DNA of 64,000 bases from Bifidobacterium mizhiense (GTDB taxonomy: Bacteria; Actinomycetota; Actinomycetes; Actinomycetales; Bifidobacteriaceae). The number at the start of each line of letters is the position of its first letter. Position 1 is the first letter of the stretch. The translations under genes were made by a program, and so were the position numbers. Shown here piece after piece: positions 33,445-42,244 of the stretch. Where the stretch lies: positions 434,001 through 498,000 of the forward strand of contig NZ_BPWE01000001.1 of the NCBI RefSeq assembly GCF_020884755.1, given 5' to 3'. A model generated the notes under the pieces. It was not told where the DNA came from, did no database searches, and saw only the letters and a program-made list of their open reading frames with translations.

Positions 33445-35484
33445 ATGAGCCAGGACCAGACACCGACCCCAGACAGCAAGCAGGAAAAGACTCAACAGTC
33501 CTACCTGCAACCGGACGGCAGCTTCGACACCCAAGCCTTCTTGGACGGACTGGATGCCATCTTCAATGCGGGCAAGGCTCGCGACGAAGCTGAACCCTAT
33601 CTGCAGCAGGCGCTGGTGGATGCGGAGAATGCGGGTAATGATGCCGGACTGCTGACCGTGCTGAACGAAATCATGGGCTTCTACCGGTCCCAGGGTCGCC
33701 ACCAGGAGAATATGTGGATGATCCAGCGTGCCATCGAACTGGCCACACGCATGCGCATTGAGGGGTCCGAGGCCTGGACGACCACTCTGATCAATGCAGC
33801 CACAGGACTGCGGGCAGCCAAGAAGTACGACCAGGCCGAAGACCTCTACCGGCAGGCGCTTGCCTCCGCAGCCAAGACCCTTGGGCCCAAGGATCGGCGT
33901 CTGGCGGCCCTACACAACAACCTGTCCATGCTCTACAGCGAAACCGACCGACCCGACCAGGCCGAGCAGGAGCTGCGCCAAGCCATGGGCATCCTGGAGA
34001 ATTCCAGCACTGATCCTTCCCGGGATCTGGATCTGGCCACCACCCACACCAATCTGGCCCTTCTACTCATGCAGCGCAGCGACAGTCCACAGGCTCTGCA
34101 AGAGGCCTGGGACCAGGCTCGCACAGCCCTGGACATCTATCGAACCGGCCACCTGGAAAACAGCGCACACTATGCCTCAGCCCTGGCTGGCTTTGCCCAA
34201 GTCTGCTACATGACCGGCCGCTTCAGTCAGTCGGCAGACACCTATCGCAAGGCCTTGGCCATCATCGAGGATCGATACGGTAAGGGCAGCGACTACTACC
34301 AGATCACCAAGGCCAATCTGGACCAGGCACAGGCCGCTGCTGATAAAAACGGGGACATGAATCAATCCGACCAGGCTAAGCAAGCAGCATCCAGCCAGCC
34401 AAAAACCGGTTCAAACCGGCCTCCGGCCAGGAATCAGAACAATGACAGCAATCTGCATGACTCCCGCACGGATATTCAAGGGCTGGATCTGGCCAAGGCC
34501 TATTGGGAGCAAGTGGGCCGCCCCATGCTGGAGGAACGCTACCCCCAGTATCGCGGCCGGATTGCCGTGGGATTGATGGGCCATGGTTCGGACTGCTATG
34601 GCTTTGACGACGCCATCTCCCGGGATCATGATTTCGGCCCCGGCTTCTGCCTGTGGCTGACCAGCGAGGATTACCAGGCCATCGGCGACCAGCTGCAGAA
34701 GGACTATGAGGCCCTGCCCACCGAGTTCATGGGGTTCGGTTCGCGGACCGACAGCGTCAGAGCTAAGGGGGCTAATCGACGTGTGGGCGTCTTTGAGATC
34801 GGCGCCTTCTTCGAATCCCTGACCGGTTACCGGCAGGCGCCCCCGGAAGATCATCCCCACGAGTGGCTGCTTTTGGATGAGGCTACGCTGGCTGCGGCCA
34901 CCAATGGCAAGATTTTCGCGGATCCTCTGGGGCAGATGCTGGCCACACGGCAGGGGTTCAAGGCCATGCCTGACGATGTGCGCTTCTGTCTGATCTCACG
35001 CCGGCTGGGCATGATCGCCCAGGCGGGCCAATACAACCTGCCGCGGAGTCTACGGCGGGGCGACGGGGCTGCGGCAATGCTGTCAATCAATGAATTCATC
35101 AAAGCCTGCGCCTCCCTGATCTTCCTGATCAACAATCCGCTGACCGTCGGGTATCTGCCCTATTACAAGTGGACTTTCGCGGCCCTGCGGCGGCTGAGCG
35201 GACGAATGGCCACCAGGCTGGCCGACCTGTCCGAGCAGCTGGAGGACATCCTGCGACTGGCTTCGGCTGCCTGTTACGGAGGACAAGGCTTCGGCGAAGG
35301 CGGCAAGGGGGCCCGGCCGGCTGCCGAACGCGTCACCAAGCTTGTGGAATCCATCTGCGCAAGAATCGTAGAAGAGTTGCAAGCGGAAGGCCTGACCAAC
35401 AGCCCGGAAACCTTCCTGGAATGGCAGCGCCCCTACGTCGAGGCTCACATCTCCAGCGACGATCCGGTTCTGCACAGCATCTGA
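33445..35484 (+). CDS. TPR protein with C-terminal DUF4037 nucleotidyltransferase-like domain
   Basis: A 679-residue protein in two parts. Residues ~45-310 form tetratricopeptide-like repeats (for example YDQAEDLYRQALASAAKTLG and FSQSADTYRKALAIIEDRYG). A Gln/Asn/Ser-rich linker (~320-350) leads to the DUF4037 region, whose GHGSDCYGFDDAISRDHDFG (379-398) fits the nucleotidyltransferase pattern G-S...S-x-D-x-D. A helical C-terminal domain follows. The nucleotide substrate and target are unknown. GGGAGCC precedes ATG 33445. A DUF4125 gene begins 12 nt downstream, and the pairing suggests a joint function. Confidence 0.8.
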   Translation: MSQDQTPTPDSKQEKTQQSYLQPDGSFDTQAFLDGLDAIFNAGKARDEAEPYLQQALVDAENAGNDAGLLTVLNEIMGFYRSQGRHQENMWMIQRAIELATRMRIEGSEAWTTTLINAATGLRAAKKYDQAEDLYRQALASAAKTLGPKDRRLAALHNNLSMLYSETDRPDQAEQELRQAMGILENSSTDPSRDLDLATTHTNLALLLMQRSDSPQALQEAWDQARTALDIYRTGHLENSAHYASALAGFAQVCYMTGRFSQSADTYRKALAIIEDRYGKGSDYYQITKANLDQAQAAADKNGDMNQSDQAKQAASSQPKTGSNRPPARNQNNDSNLHDSRTDIQGLDLAKAYWEQVGRPMLEERYPQYRGRIAVGLMGHGSDCYGFDDAISRDHDFGPGFCLWLTSEDYQAIGDQLQKDYEALPTEFMGFGSRTDSVRAKGANRRVGVFEIGAFFESLTGYRQAPPEDHPHEWLLLDEATLAAATNGKIFADPLGQMLATRQGFKAMPDDVRFCLISRRLGMIAQAGQYNLPRSLRRGDGAAAMLSINEFIKACASLIFLINNPLTVGYLPYYKWTFAALRRLSGRMATRLADLSEQLEDILRLASAACYGGQGFGEGGKGARPAAERVTKLVESICARIVEELQAEGLTNSPETFLEWQRPYVEAHISSDDPVLHSI

Positions 35485-35496
35485 AAGGAGCCAAAG

Positions 35497-36132
35497 ATGG
35501 CAAACGACGAGCAATGTCAGGATGAGGAATCCCTGCGCGAGCGGATCGTCCGCCACGAATGGGAACAGTTCCAGCAGGTCAACAACGAGGGTGGCCCGGC
35601 CAACTGTCAGGGCAACTGGCCCATGTTCCACCAGATGCGCCTGAGCCAGTTTTTGACCTGGCCGCATCTCCTGCTGACCAGCTACGCGGACGACCTTGAC
35701 CAAGCCGACAAACAGGGGCGCAACCTGTTGACCGAGAAGTACGGGCGGATGATGGAGTCCACAGCCCCGGATCTGTACCACAGCAACATCGCCCCTTACC
35801 TGCCCCGGCTGGGCCTGGACCGCCAGGAGCAGCAGGAGCGCATCATCGACAGGCAAGTGGCCTGGGCCAAGAACTTTCGCGAGCGCTACCCCCGTCTAGG
35901 CCAGGAGATGCGGGTCCTGCGCACCAGCGAGGACACGCCGGAAGCCACCTCCTTTGAGACTTATCTGCGTGGCGAACTGGGCACCTATTCGGCTCGGACC
36001 CTGGATCTTTACCAGTCCATGGTGGACCAGATCGAGGCCCGTGGTGGCAACCTGACCGAGGAAACCATCCTGGCCACAGTGCAGATGAATGGCTTTGAAA
36101 CCCTGGACGAAGCCGAGCAGGCCCAGGACTGA
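35497..36132 (+). CDS. DUF4125 family protein
   Basis: A 211-residue soluble, mostly helical protein. Recognisable family blocks are EWEQFQQVNNEGGPANCQGN, FHQMRLSQFLTW and DLYHSNIAPYLPRLG. No catalytic motif or membrane helix is evident. AAAGGAG nine bases upstream supports ATG 35497. It is co-transcribed with the TPR-DUF4037 gene and followed by a terminator, so the two make a complete bicistronic unit. Function is unknown; by context it may be a partner or substrate of the nucleotidyltransferase-like protein. Confidence 0.8.
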   Translation: MANDEQCQDEESLRERIVRHEWEQFQQVNNEGGPANCQGNWPMFHQMRLSQFLTWPHLLLTSYADDLDQADKQGRNLLTEKYGRMMESTAPDLYHSNIAPYLPRLGLDRQEQQERIIDRQVAWAKNFRERYPRLGQEMRVLRTSEDTPEATSFETYLRGELGTYSARTLDLYQSMVDQIEARGGNLTEETILATVQMNGFETLDEAEQAQD

Positions 36133-36156
36133 CCTCCTGAACCCCAATCAGGAGGT
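36132..36156 (+). terminator. Terminator of the DUF4037-DUF4125 operon
   Basis: ACCTCCTGA pairs with TCAGGAGGT over a 7-nt loop, immediately after the stop codon, followed by TCATCTTT. Confidence 0.75.
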
Positions 36157-36161
36157 TCATC

Positions 36162-36191
36162 TTTCCAACCAGTCGCGCGGTCGGGTAGAGT
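36162..36191 (+). promoter_or_regulatory. Possible promoter of a leaderless message
   Basis: TTTCCA and TAGAGT are 18 nt apart, and the -10 element ends 6 nt before GTG 36198, which lacks a ribosome binding site. This spacing suits a leaderless transcript. Confidence 0.35.
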
Positions 36192-36197
36192 TGACGG

Positions 36198-37754
36198 GTG
36201 CAAAAGCTGAAACGGGCGGGTTTCACTGCCGCCTCCTTCGTGGTCATCCTGCTGGTCATGCTCCTTTTAGGCCAAGCCATGACGCCGGACTGGCGGGTGG
36301 AACCCTACCGTGACCATCTGCAGGTCTCGACCCGATCCACCGCAGTCGCCTCGAGCCTTGGAACCACCACCCCTGAGGGCACCCACCAAGTCAGGGAACA
36401 GAAAATCAGCATCACTCTGGATGGCGGAGTCCACATCCAGGCCATTGTCAGAGAGCCAAGCGACCGAAAGGGCACTGGACCAGCCTGTCTGTTCATCCAC
36501 GGCGCCGGAACAGGCAAATCCTCCGAAGTATACGGCGATCTGGCTTCAGCTATGGCCTCGGCCGGCATTACCACCCTGGTGCCTGACAAGCGTTTGGACA
36601 CCTACACCACCTTTCACCGTGATTATCAGGCCATGGCCGCCGATTATGGACGATCCCTTGACCGTCTACGCTCCTGGCCGGGTGTGGATCCAACCAAAGT
36701 TGGCCTGTACGCCGAGTCCGAGGGCACCTGGATATCGTCCATCATGACCGCCAAGGACTCCAGTATCGCCTTCTCCATCCTGACTTCGCCCCCCGTCTAC
36801 CCGGGACGGCGGCAGATGGCCATGGCGGCTACCAACTACCTGGATCTGATTGGCGCGCCCAAGGGAATCCGCAACGTTATACCCCGGTTCATTGGCATGG
36901 ACCTGTCCCTGCTGGGCCTGGAGTACGCCGACTTCCCCTCCCTGCCTTATCTGGACCAGCTGCGGATGCCCGTCATGATCAACTTCGGCACCATGGACTT
37001 CTCCATGCCAGTCGAACAGGGAGCGCAGGAGATCATCCGCAGAACTCATGCAAGCGGCAATGACAACGTGACCCTGCGCTACTACCCCACCAACCATCAG
37101 ATTCGCACCGGCAGTCGGCTGGCCAAGGACGGGTTACCTCTGGAACCCCGGTATACCCATAATCTGGAAGACTGGATCAACGCTGTAGCCTTAGGCACCC
37201 AGGCCGATCAATGGTCCACTCCCATGATCGCCGGCAGCCAGCCCCACCAGCTCAATCAAGTACCTGATCGCACTGATTCCGGATTGATTTCCTCGCTGAC
37301 CGCCCTGCTGACCTTGATGGCCAGTGGCCCCGTTCTGCTGGTTGCTGCCCTCATAACTGCCCTGATAGGAGCCTTGAACTCACATCTGCGGACTCAAGGC
37401 AATGTCAGACAACGGTCCGGCTTCAGCAAAGGTCTGGCCGGGCGGCTTTGGGCACTGGGCCTGTTGGCCACAGGACTGATAGCCGCACTGCTGGCCTATG
37501 CCCTCACTGTGGTCCGCCAGGCCTTCGGCCTGGTCCATCTGTCCTCGATGATGACATTCTCCTGGTTCCTACTGTCAGGTCTCTGCCTGATGTTCATCCT
37601 GCTCTTGGCGAGCACCCTGACCTCCATCTTCAGCCGGCCTGACGGCAAACCAGCTGTGGTTGGCGCTGGCCACTGGCTGACCCTGACTCTGACCTTGTTG
37701 GGGTCACTGGCCATCCTTGGCAGCCTGATCTTCTGGAATATCCTGGTCTTTTGA
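36198..37754 (+). CDS. Membrane-bound alpha/beta hydrolase with C-terminal transmembrane domain
   Basis: A 518-residue protein. One N-terminal helix (~8-26) is followed by an extracytoplasmic alpha/beta hydrolase domain (~65-335): oxyanion strand CLFIHGAGTGKS, nucleophile elbow YAESEGTW (Ser in A-x-S-x-G instead of G-x-S-x-G), Asp in NFGTMDFSMP and His in PTNHQIR. The last ~160 residues hold about four membrane helices. It is probably an esterase or peptidase acting at the outer membrane face; the substrate is unknown. GTG 36198 is the only sensible start. The 3' end overlaps the convergent gene by 51 nt. Confidence 0.75.
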   Translation: MQKLKRAGFTAASFVVILLVMLLLGQAMTPDWRVEPYRDHLQVSTRSTAVASSLGTTTPEGTHQVREQKISITLDGGVHIQAIVREPSDRKGTGPACLFIHGAGTGKSSEVYGDLASAMASAGITTLVPDKRLDTYTTFHRDYQAMAADYGRSLDRLRSWPGVDPTKVGLYAESEGTWISSIMTAKDSSIAFSILTSPPVYPGRRQMAMAATNYLDLIGAPKGIRNVIPRFIGMDLSLLGLEYADFPSLPYLDQLRMPVMINFGTMDFSMPVEQGAQEIIRRTHASGNDNVTLRYYPTNHQIRTGSRLAKDGLPLEPRYTHNLEDWINAVALGTQADQWSTPMIAGSQPHQLNQVPDRTDSGLISSLTALLTLMASGPVLLVAALITALIGALNSHLRTQGNVRQRSGFSKGLAGRLWALGLLATGLIAALLAYALTVVRQAFGLVHLSSMMTFSWFLLSGLCLMFILLLASTLTSIFSRPDGKPAVVGAGHWLTLTLTLLGSLAILGSLIFWNILVF

Positions 37755-38111
37755 GTCATGACGAGCGCGCTTTGTTGATGCCAGCCAAGTTGATATAGCA
37801 GCGACAATCAGCACCACGCCCAGGCCAGCAAAAATCAATGGAATAATCCGCTGCCAGGGTATGACTAGGGTCAGATCCGTACCGTAACGCAGAAAGACCA
37901 ATCCTAAAGCCAACATGGTCAGAGCCAAAAGTCCAACCAGGATGCCAAAAATGATGGTAGGCATGCTGGGGCCGTTAGGACGGACCGGCTCCGGCGGCTG
38001 CATCCGAACCTGGTATATCGGGGGTGCCTGTGATTCAACCGGCATGACCTTGGTGGTGCGCTCCTGACGATCCAGCGGCTGGCCTCCTTCTGGTTGCTGC
38101 ATATCAGTCAT
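37704..38111 (-). CDS. Small membrane protein linked to the PspC gene
   Basis: A 135-residue protein, not assigned to a family. A Pro/Gln-rich N-terminus (~1-50) is followed by two membrane helices (~52-74 and ~88-110) and a charged tail. ATG 38111 overlaps the stop of the upstream PspC-domain gene by 8 nt, so the two are translationally coupled; GGAGG lies nine bases upstream. Its context suggests an accessory part of the envelope-stress system encoded around 38-42 kb. It overlaps the hydrolase gene tail to tail. Confidence 0.65.
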   Translation of the reverse strand: MTDMQQPEGGQPLDRQERTTKVMPVESQAPPIYQVRMQPPEPVRPNGPSMPTIIFGILVGLLALTMLALGLVFLRYGTDLTLVIPWQRIIPLIFAGLGVVLIVAAISTWLASTKRARHDSKDQDIPEDQAAKDGQ

Positions 38112-40008
38112 CTTCCTGATCCTCCCCAAACTGCCATGGATTGTAGCTATAATCCCAATATTCATTGATCGATCCGCTGAAGAGCTGCGCCCGCTTCGGC
38201 TGGGTAGCGCTCCCCTGGGCTTGCACGGTGACCCGCGCACCGGCCATGAGATTGGCTTCGACGATCAATTCGGGATCGTCGGGCATATGCCACTGATCCT
38301 CCTTGGACGCTCGCAGGGCTTCCTCCCAATTGCGTCGTTCAGCTGATGGCGACGTATTGCCCCACCACATCCGGTTTCCCTGTTCCGTCTCGGTTATCCA
38401 GTCAGCCGCGCCTGATCCCAAGACCCTATAGAGGTCGGTGTGTTCCCTATAGGACAAACTGCATCCCTTAGGAATGAGCAGGCGAACGTCCGCATAGGCC
38501 ACAGCCAGGCGGACGGTGCCCGTCGGGCAGCCTGAGACTGTACTCTCCGCATCATCCATAATCTGAACACGATGGGTGCCGTGTTTCTGCTCATAACCAG
38601 TCAGGTCAATGACGGCACTTCCCTGATCCTGCGGGTCTCCGACCAGTGCGATTCCGCGGCGGTAACGCCTCATGTCTGCACTGTCCGCCCCCAACAAGCG
38701 CCCATGGTTGTTGCCGTTAACTTGAACTGTGGCGTATTCGGCCAGGATCCTGCGGTTCTGGGTTTGCTCAATGCCTGGTATGGCCGAACCAGAAGCCAGC
38801 ATCAGGACAACCAGGCAGGCCATCAGGGCAATGGGGGTCAGTCCTCCGGACCTGCGGCCCATCAAGCCCAGGATCAGTATGACCACGCCAAGTATCAGCG
38901 TAACGCCTCCAGCCCAGATCAGAGCGAAGGTCAAGGCCACATTCAATCCGCGATAGGGGTTCGTGGCCATCCACCAGACCCCTGCGCCGGAGACCAGGAT
39001 CAGTCCTGACAGAAGACTGACCAGCGCAGGTCCGGCGGGACGACGCCGTATCCGGGGCGGAACCGACGGAGTCTTACGGGCTATTCCCGGCCCTGTCGAG
39101 AATGACCCGGCTGTGCCATAGCCCGGCCAGTCACTGAATCCATATGACTGATTCATGTTCCCAGCAGGTTCTGCAGGGCCTTCTGCCCCCGTCCAACCTC
39201 CGGGAGCTGCACCGGTGACAGGATTCTCACAGCCTTGCGTATTGTTCGAATCGCTGGCAGCGTTTGCCGAATCCGCTGTCTCAAAAATATGTCCGGAAGC
39301 AGTCGCATCCCCTTGTTGTTCCCGAGTTCCATACGAATCGGAATCCCCTGGCTGGTTCCTGTATCCTTCTGTGCTCGCATTGCCGTCTGTCTGCGTATTG
39401 CTTCGCGTCCCTGTGTAATCCTGGTACCCCTTATACCCCGAAAAGCTTGGGTACTCAGGCTGATTCGGATACCATTGCGAGCCTGCACCACTCGGCCGGT
39501 CCGAATACTGCGGTCCCATCACCCAGGGATCGCCCGAAACCGGTCTGCCGGCATCCGGCCCAGTCCAGTACCCTCTTTGGTACTCCAGGGCCTTGTTGCG
39601 GCTCCACCGGATGAACAGATACAGGACCAGGGCACCGAAGGCCAGTGAAAAGATTCCGACTCCAGGAATCAGGATGGCCAGCAGCCAGTAAATGATGATG
39701 CCCACCATGGAAGCATGCCAAATCCCGTGGATCAGCTCCTGGGCGATAATGACCCCACGCCGGTCCGGCAGGACGAACCAGGCAAAGCCGTAGAAGGCGG
39801 CACCGGCGCCGAAGAAAAAGACCGCCAGAATCATCAAGGCTCTGACCAGGGTCACGCTCCAACCCAGGCGACGGGCCAAGGCTACGCAAACTCCGCCTAC
39901 CCATCCCTGGTCACGGATCAGATAGGACTCCCTGCAGGCGCGGAAGAACCTGTCGAACTTCCACTGCCAGCCGTTGTCGGGGCCATTGCCGTTCATGTCG
40001 CTACTCAT
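38104..40008 (-). CDS. PspC-domain envelope-stress membrane protein
   Basis: A 634-residue protein. The N-terminal PspC domain (~20-80) contains DQGWVGGVCVALARRLGWSV and LVRALMILAVFFFG. Two more helices follow, then a long Gly/Ser/Tyr/Asn-rich linker (~150-300), four further helices (~310-420) and a C-terminal beta-rich domain reminiscent of LiaF/DUF2154 proteins. Together with the divergent PspC-kinase and regulator it fits a LiaF-like sensor/inhibitor of membrane stress. The start is uncertain (ATG 40008 or 39996). It is coupled to the small membrane protein downstream. Confidence 0.8.
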   Translation of the reverse strand: MSSDMNGNGPDNGWQWKFDRFFRACRESYLIRDQGWVGGVCVALARRLGWSVTLVRALMILAVFFFGAGAAFYGFAWFVLPDRRGVIIAQELIHGIWHASMVGIIIYWLLAILIPGVGIFSLAFGALVLYLFIRWSRNKALEYQRGYWTGPDAGRPVSGDPWVMGPQYSDRPSGAGSQWYPNQPEYPSFSGYKGYQDYTGTRSNTQTDGNASTEGYRNQPGDSDSYGTREQQGDATASGHIFETADSANAASDSNNTQGCENPVTGAAPGGWTGAEGPAEPAGNMNQSYGFSDWPGYGTAGSFSTGPGIARKTPSVPPRIRRRPAGPALVSLLSGLILVSGAGVWWMATNPYRGLNVALTFALIWAGGVTLILGVVILILGLMGRRSGGLTPIALMACLVVLMLASGSAIPGIEQTQNRRILAEYATVQVNGNNHGRLLGADSADMRRYRRGIALVGDPQDQGSAVIDLTGYEQKHGTHRVQIMDDAESTVSGCPTGTVRLAVAYADVRLLIPKGCSLSYREHTDLYRVLGSGAADWITETEQGNRMWWGNTSPSAERRNWEEALRASKEDQWHMPDDPELIVEANLMAGARVTVQAQGSATQPKRAQLFSGSINEYWDYSYNPWQFGEDQEDD

Positions 40009-40121
40009 ATCTTCATTACAACACCCTGCGAGCGCAAATCTCATGGGGGAACACCCTGATTCGACCCTGATTTCTTCCCCTTATTGCCCTATCGGTACGA
40101 TCCGAAACCGATAATGGAGGC

Positions 40122-41435
40122 ATGAACGCAGCCATGCAGGAAGAACAAACGTTGAGGGAACCACCTCCTCTGCACCCTGCGCGCATGCCCCTGATGAGGC
40201 CACACAAGGGCAGGATCCTGTGCGGAGTCTGCAAGGGCGTCAGCCTACACCTGGGCATTCCCGTCTTCTGGATCCGCCTGGTCATGGTGCTTATGGCCCC
40301 CAAATTGATCACCTGTGTAATCTACTGCTTTCTGTGGTTGACGCTCCCCCAGGGCGACCCCACCCAGGCAGTCCAACCGAATGACCCGAAGTCAGCCCCG
40401 CTGGCACCCAGCATCCTCACTGAACAGCCAGATCAGAAGGAGGATCACAGCATCAGTCCCGGGCGGATAACCAGACTGCTGGCAGGCCTGGGCATCATCC
40501 TCCTGCTGACTGCGGTCTTTCTGCTCAACAGCGGTATGCGCCCCGCCTTTGTCGTCCCCTGCCTGCTTTTCTGCGCAGGACTGGTTCTGGCCTGGCTGAA
40601 GCCGGAAAACCAAGGAACCGGCTACCACCTGCCGACCCTGATAGGCAGCCTGGCCCTGATCCTGTCTGCTGCGGTGATCTTCCTGCTGTCCACTCAGGAA
40701 TTGCATTGGGCCCTGACACTGATAGTCTTGGCCGGCCTGCTTCTTATAGGCGTAACCGCAGTGGTCGTGCCCTGGGTAGGCTCGATCCTCAGCCAACTGG
40801 GCGATGAACGAGCCATGAAGGAACGCGAGGAAGAGCGGGCCGATATGGCAGCCCATCTGCACGATGGCGTCCTGCAGACCCTGGCCCTGATCCAGCTGCA
40901 TGCCGACGACCCGCATACCGTCTTCACCCTGGCTCGCTCCCAGGAGCGTGATCTGCGCAACTGGCTCTACCAGGAACGCACCCCCTCAGACCGGTCAGTC
41001 AGCACAGGGCTGAGCCAGATAGCTGCACAGGTGGAGGACGATTCAGGCAAGCCGATCGAGGTGGTCACCGTCGGCGATGCCATGCCCTGTGCCCAGACCG
41101 ATGCATTGCTCAACGCGGCCCGACAGGCCCTGGTCAATGCCGTCACCCACGGCGGAGAACCCATCTCCGTGTATTGCGAGGCCCGCAGGAATCAGGTTGA
41201 AGTCTACGTACGCGACCACGGTTCAGGCTTCGATATGGATGCGATTCCAGCTGACCGTCTGGGAATCCGCGAGTCCATCATCGGCCGGATTCGGCGGCGC
41301 GGCGGCAGGGTCGAGATCGTCTCCCGCCCTGGTTGGGGCACCGAGGTCAGAATGCACATGCCGCTGTCCGAGGCCAGCCAGCACCAGGAGGGCAAGGTCG
41401 GTCAGGCTGAAAAGGGGACCGATGCCCAGCAATGA
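40122..41435 (+). CDS. PspC-fused sensor histidine kinase
   Basis: A 437-residue kinase. A PspC domain (~25-75) with GRILCGVCKGVSLHLGI is followed by membrane helices (~110-225) and a cytoplasmic HisKA_3 domain; the phospho-acceptor is His247 in AAHLHDGVLQTLALIQ. The ATPase region has NAARQALVNAVTHGG and VRDHGSGFD. This PspC-kinase fusion is typical of actinobacterial LiaS/NarX-like stress sensors. The gene is divergent from the PspC protein gene (113 nt apart) and followed by a LuxR-type regulator gene 99 nt later, its presumed partner. GGAGG stands right before ATG 40122, so ATG 40134 is an alternative start. Confidence 0.9.
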   Translation: MNAAMQEEQTLREPPPLHPARMPLMRPHKGRILCGVCKGVSLHLGIPVFWIRLVMVLMAPKLITCVIYCFLWLTLPQGDPTQAVQPNDPKSAPLAPSILTEQPDQKEDHSISPGRITRLLAGLGIILLLTAVFLLNSGMRPAFVVPCLLFCAGLVLAWLKPENQGTGYHLPTLIGSLALILSAAVIFLLSTQELHWALTLIVLAGLLLIGVTAVVVPWVGSILSQLGDERAMKEREEERADMAAHLHDGVLQTLALIQLHADDPHTVFTLARSQERDLRNWLYQERTPSDRSVSTGLSQIAAQVEDDSGKPIEVVTVGDAMPCAQTDALLNAARQALVNAVTHGGEPISVYCEARRNQVEVYVRDHGSGFDMDAIPADRLGIRESIIGRIRRRGGRVEIVSRPGWGTEVRMHMPLSEASQHQEGKVGQAEKGTDAQQ

Positions 41436-41534
41436 TAGGATGCATGGTGAACCATTCATTCACAGACGCATGCCGGTCCGGATCTCACTTGTACATGAGG
41501 ACCCGCGTCGGGAAAGGCGGGCTGAACCACGCCC

Positions 41535-42236
41535 ATGACCACGACTGCAGCAGAACCCCATCAAGCCAAGGATGGGTCCGCAAGCATCCGCGTAGCCGTC
41601 GTTGACGACCATGAGATGTTCCGCACTGGCGTCATCACCACCCTGCAGCCGTATTTTCACATCGTGGGTCAGGCGGCAGACGTGGAATCCTCCATCCTCA
41701 TGGTCAGGCAGACCAGGCCCGATGTGGTTTTGCTGGATGTGCACGTGCCCGGTGGCCAGGGCGGCGGGGGCGCAGAAATCCTGAGCCGCTCGCATCCCCT
41801 CTCCCCCCGGTCGGTCTTTCTGGCTCTTTCCGTATCCGACTCGCCCAGGGACGTGGGCTCGGTCATCCGCGCCGGAGCCCGTGGTTACGTGACCAAGACC
41901 ATCTCCGCCAAGGACCTGGTCTCCTCAATCCGCCAGGTTCACGAGGGGTACGCGGTCTTCTCCCCCAAGCTAGCCGGATTCGTGCTCTCCGCCTTCCAGG
42001 AGGACGAGGCCGCAGACACCGGCCAGGCAGAAGACGACGAACTGGACCGGCTCTCCGCGCGCGAGCAGGAGGTCATGCGCCTGATCGCCCGGGGCTACAC
42101 CTACCGCGAGGTGGCCTCCGAGTTGTTTATCTCCATCAAGACGGTTGAGACCCACGTCTCCAACGTCCTGCGCAAGCTCCAGCTATCCAACCGAACCGAA
42201 CTGACCCGCTGGGCCGCTGACCGCCGCATCGTCTGA
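41535..42236 (+). CDS. NarL/LuxR-family response regulator
   Basis: A 233-residue two-domain regulator. The receiver (~18-140) has the acidic pair VVDDHEMFRTG, phospho-acceptor Asp68 in VVLLDVHVPGG and Lys in YVTKTISAKDL. The C-terminal LuxR helix-turn-helix (~170-230) reads LSAREQEVMRLIARGYTYRE and IKTVETHVSNVLRKL. It should be phosphorylated by the PspC-kinase encoded just upstream and activate envelope-stress genes, possibly the divergent PspC operon. ATG 41535 is taken as the start. Confidence 0.93.
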   Translation: MTTTAAEPHQAKDGSASIRVAVVDDHEMFRTGVITTLQPYFHIVGQAADVESSILMVRQTRPDVVLLDVHVPGGQGGGGAEILSRSHPLSPRSVFLALSVSDSPRDVGSVIRAGARGYVTKTISAKDLVSSIRQVHEGYAVFSPKLAGFVLSAFQEDEAADTGQAEDDELDRLSAREQEVMRLIARGYTYREVASELFISIKTVETHVSNVLRKLQLSNRTELTRWAADRRIV

Positions 42237-42244
42237 AAGTCCGC

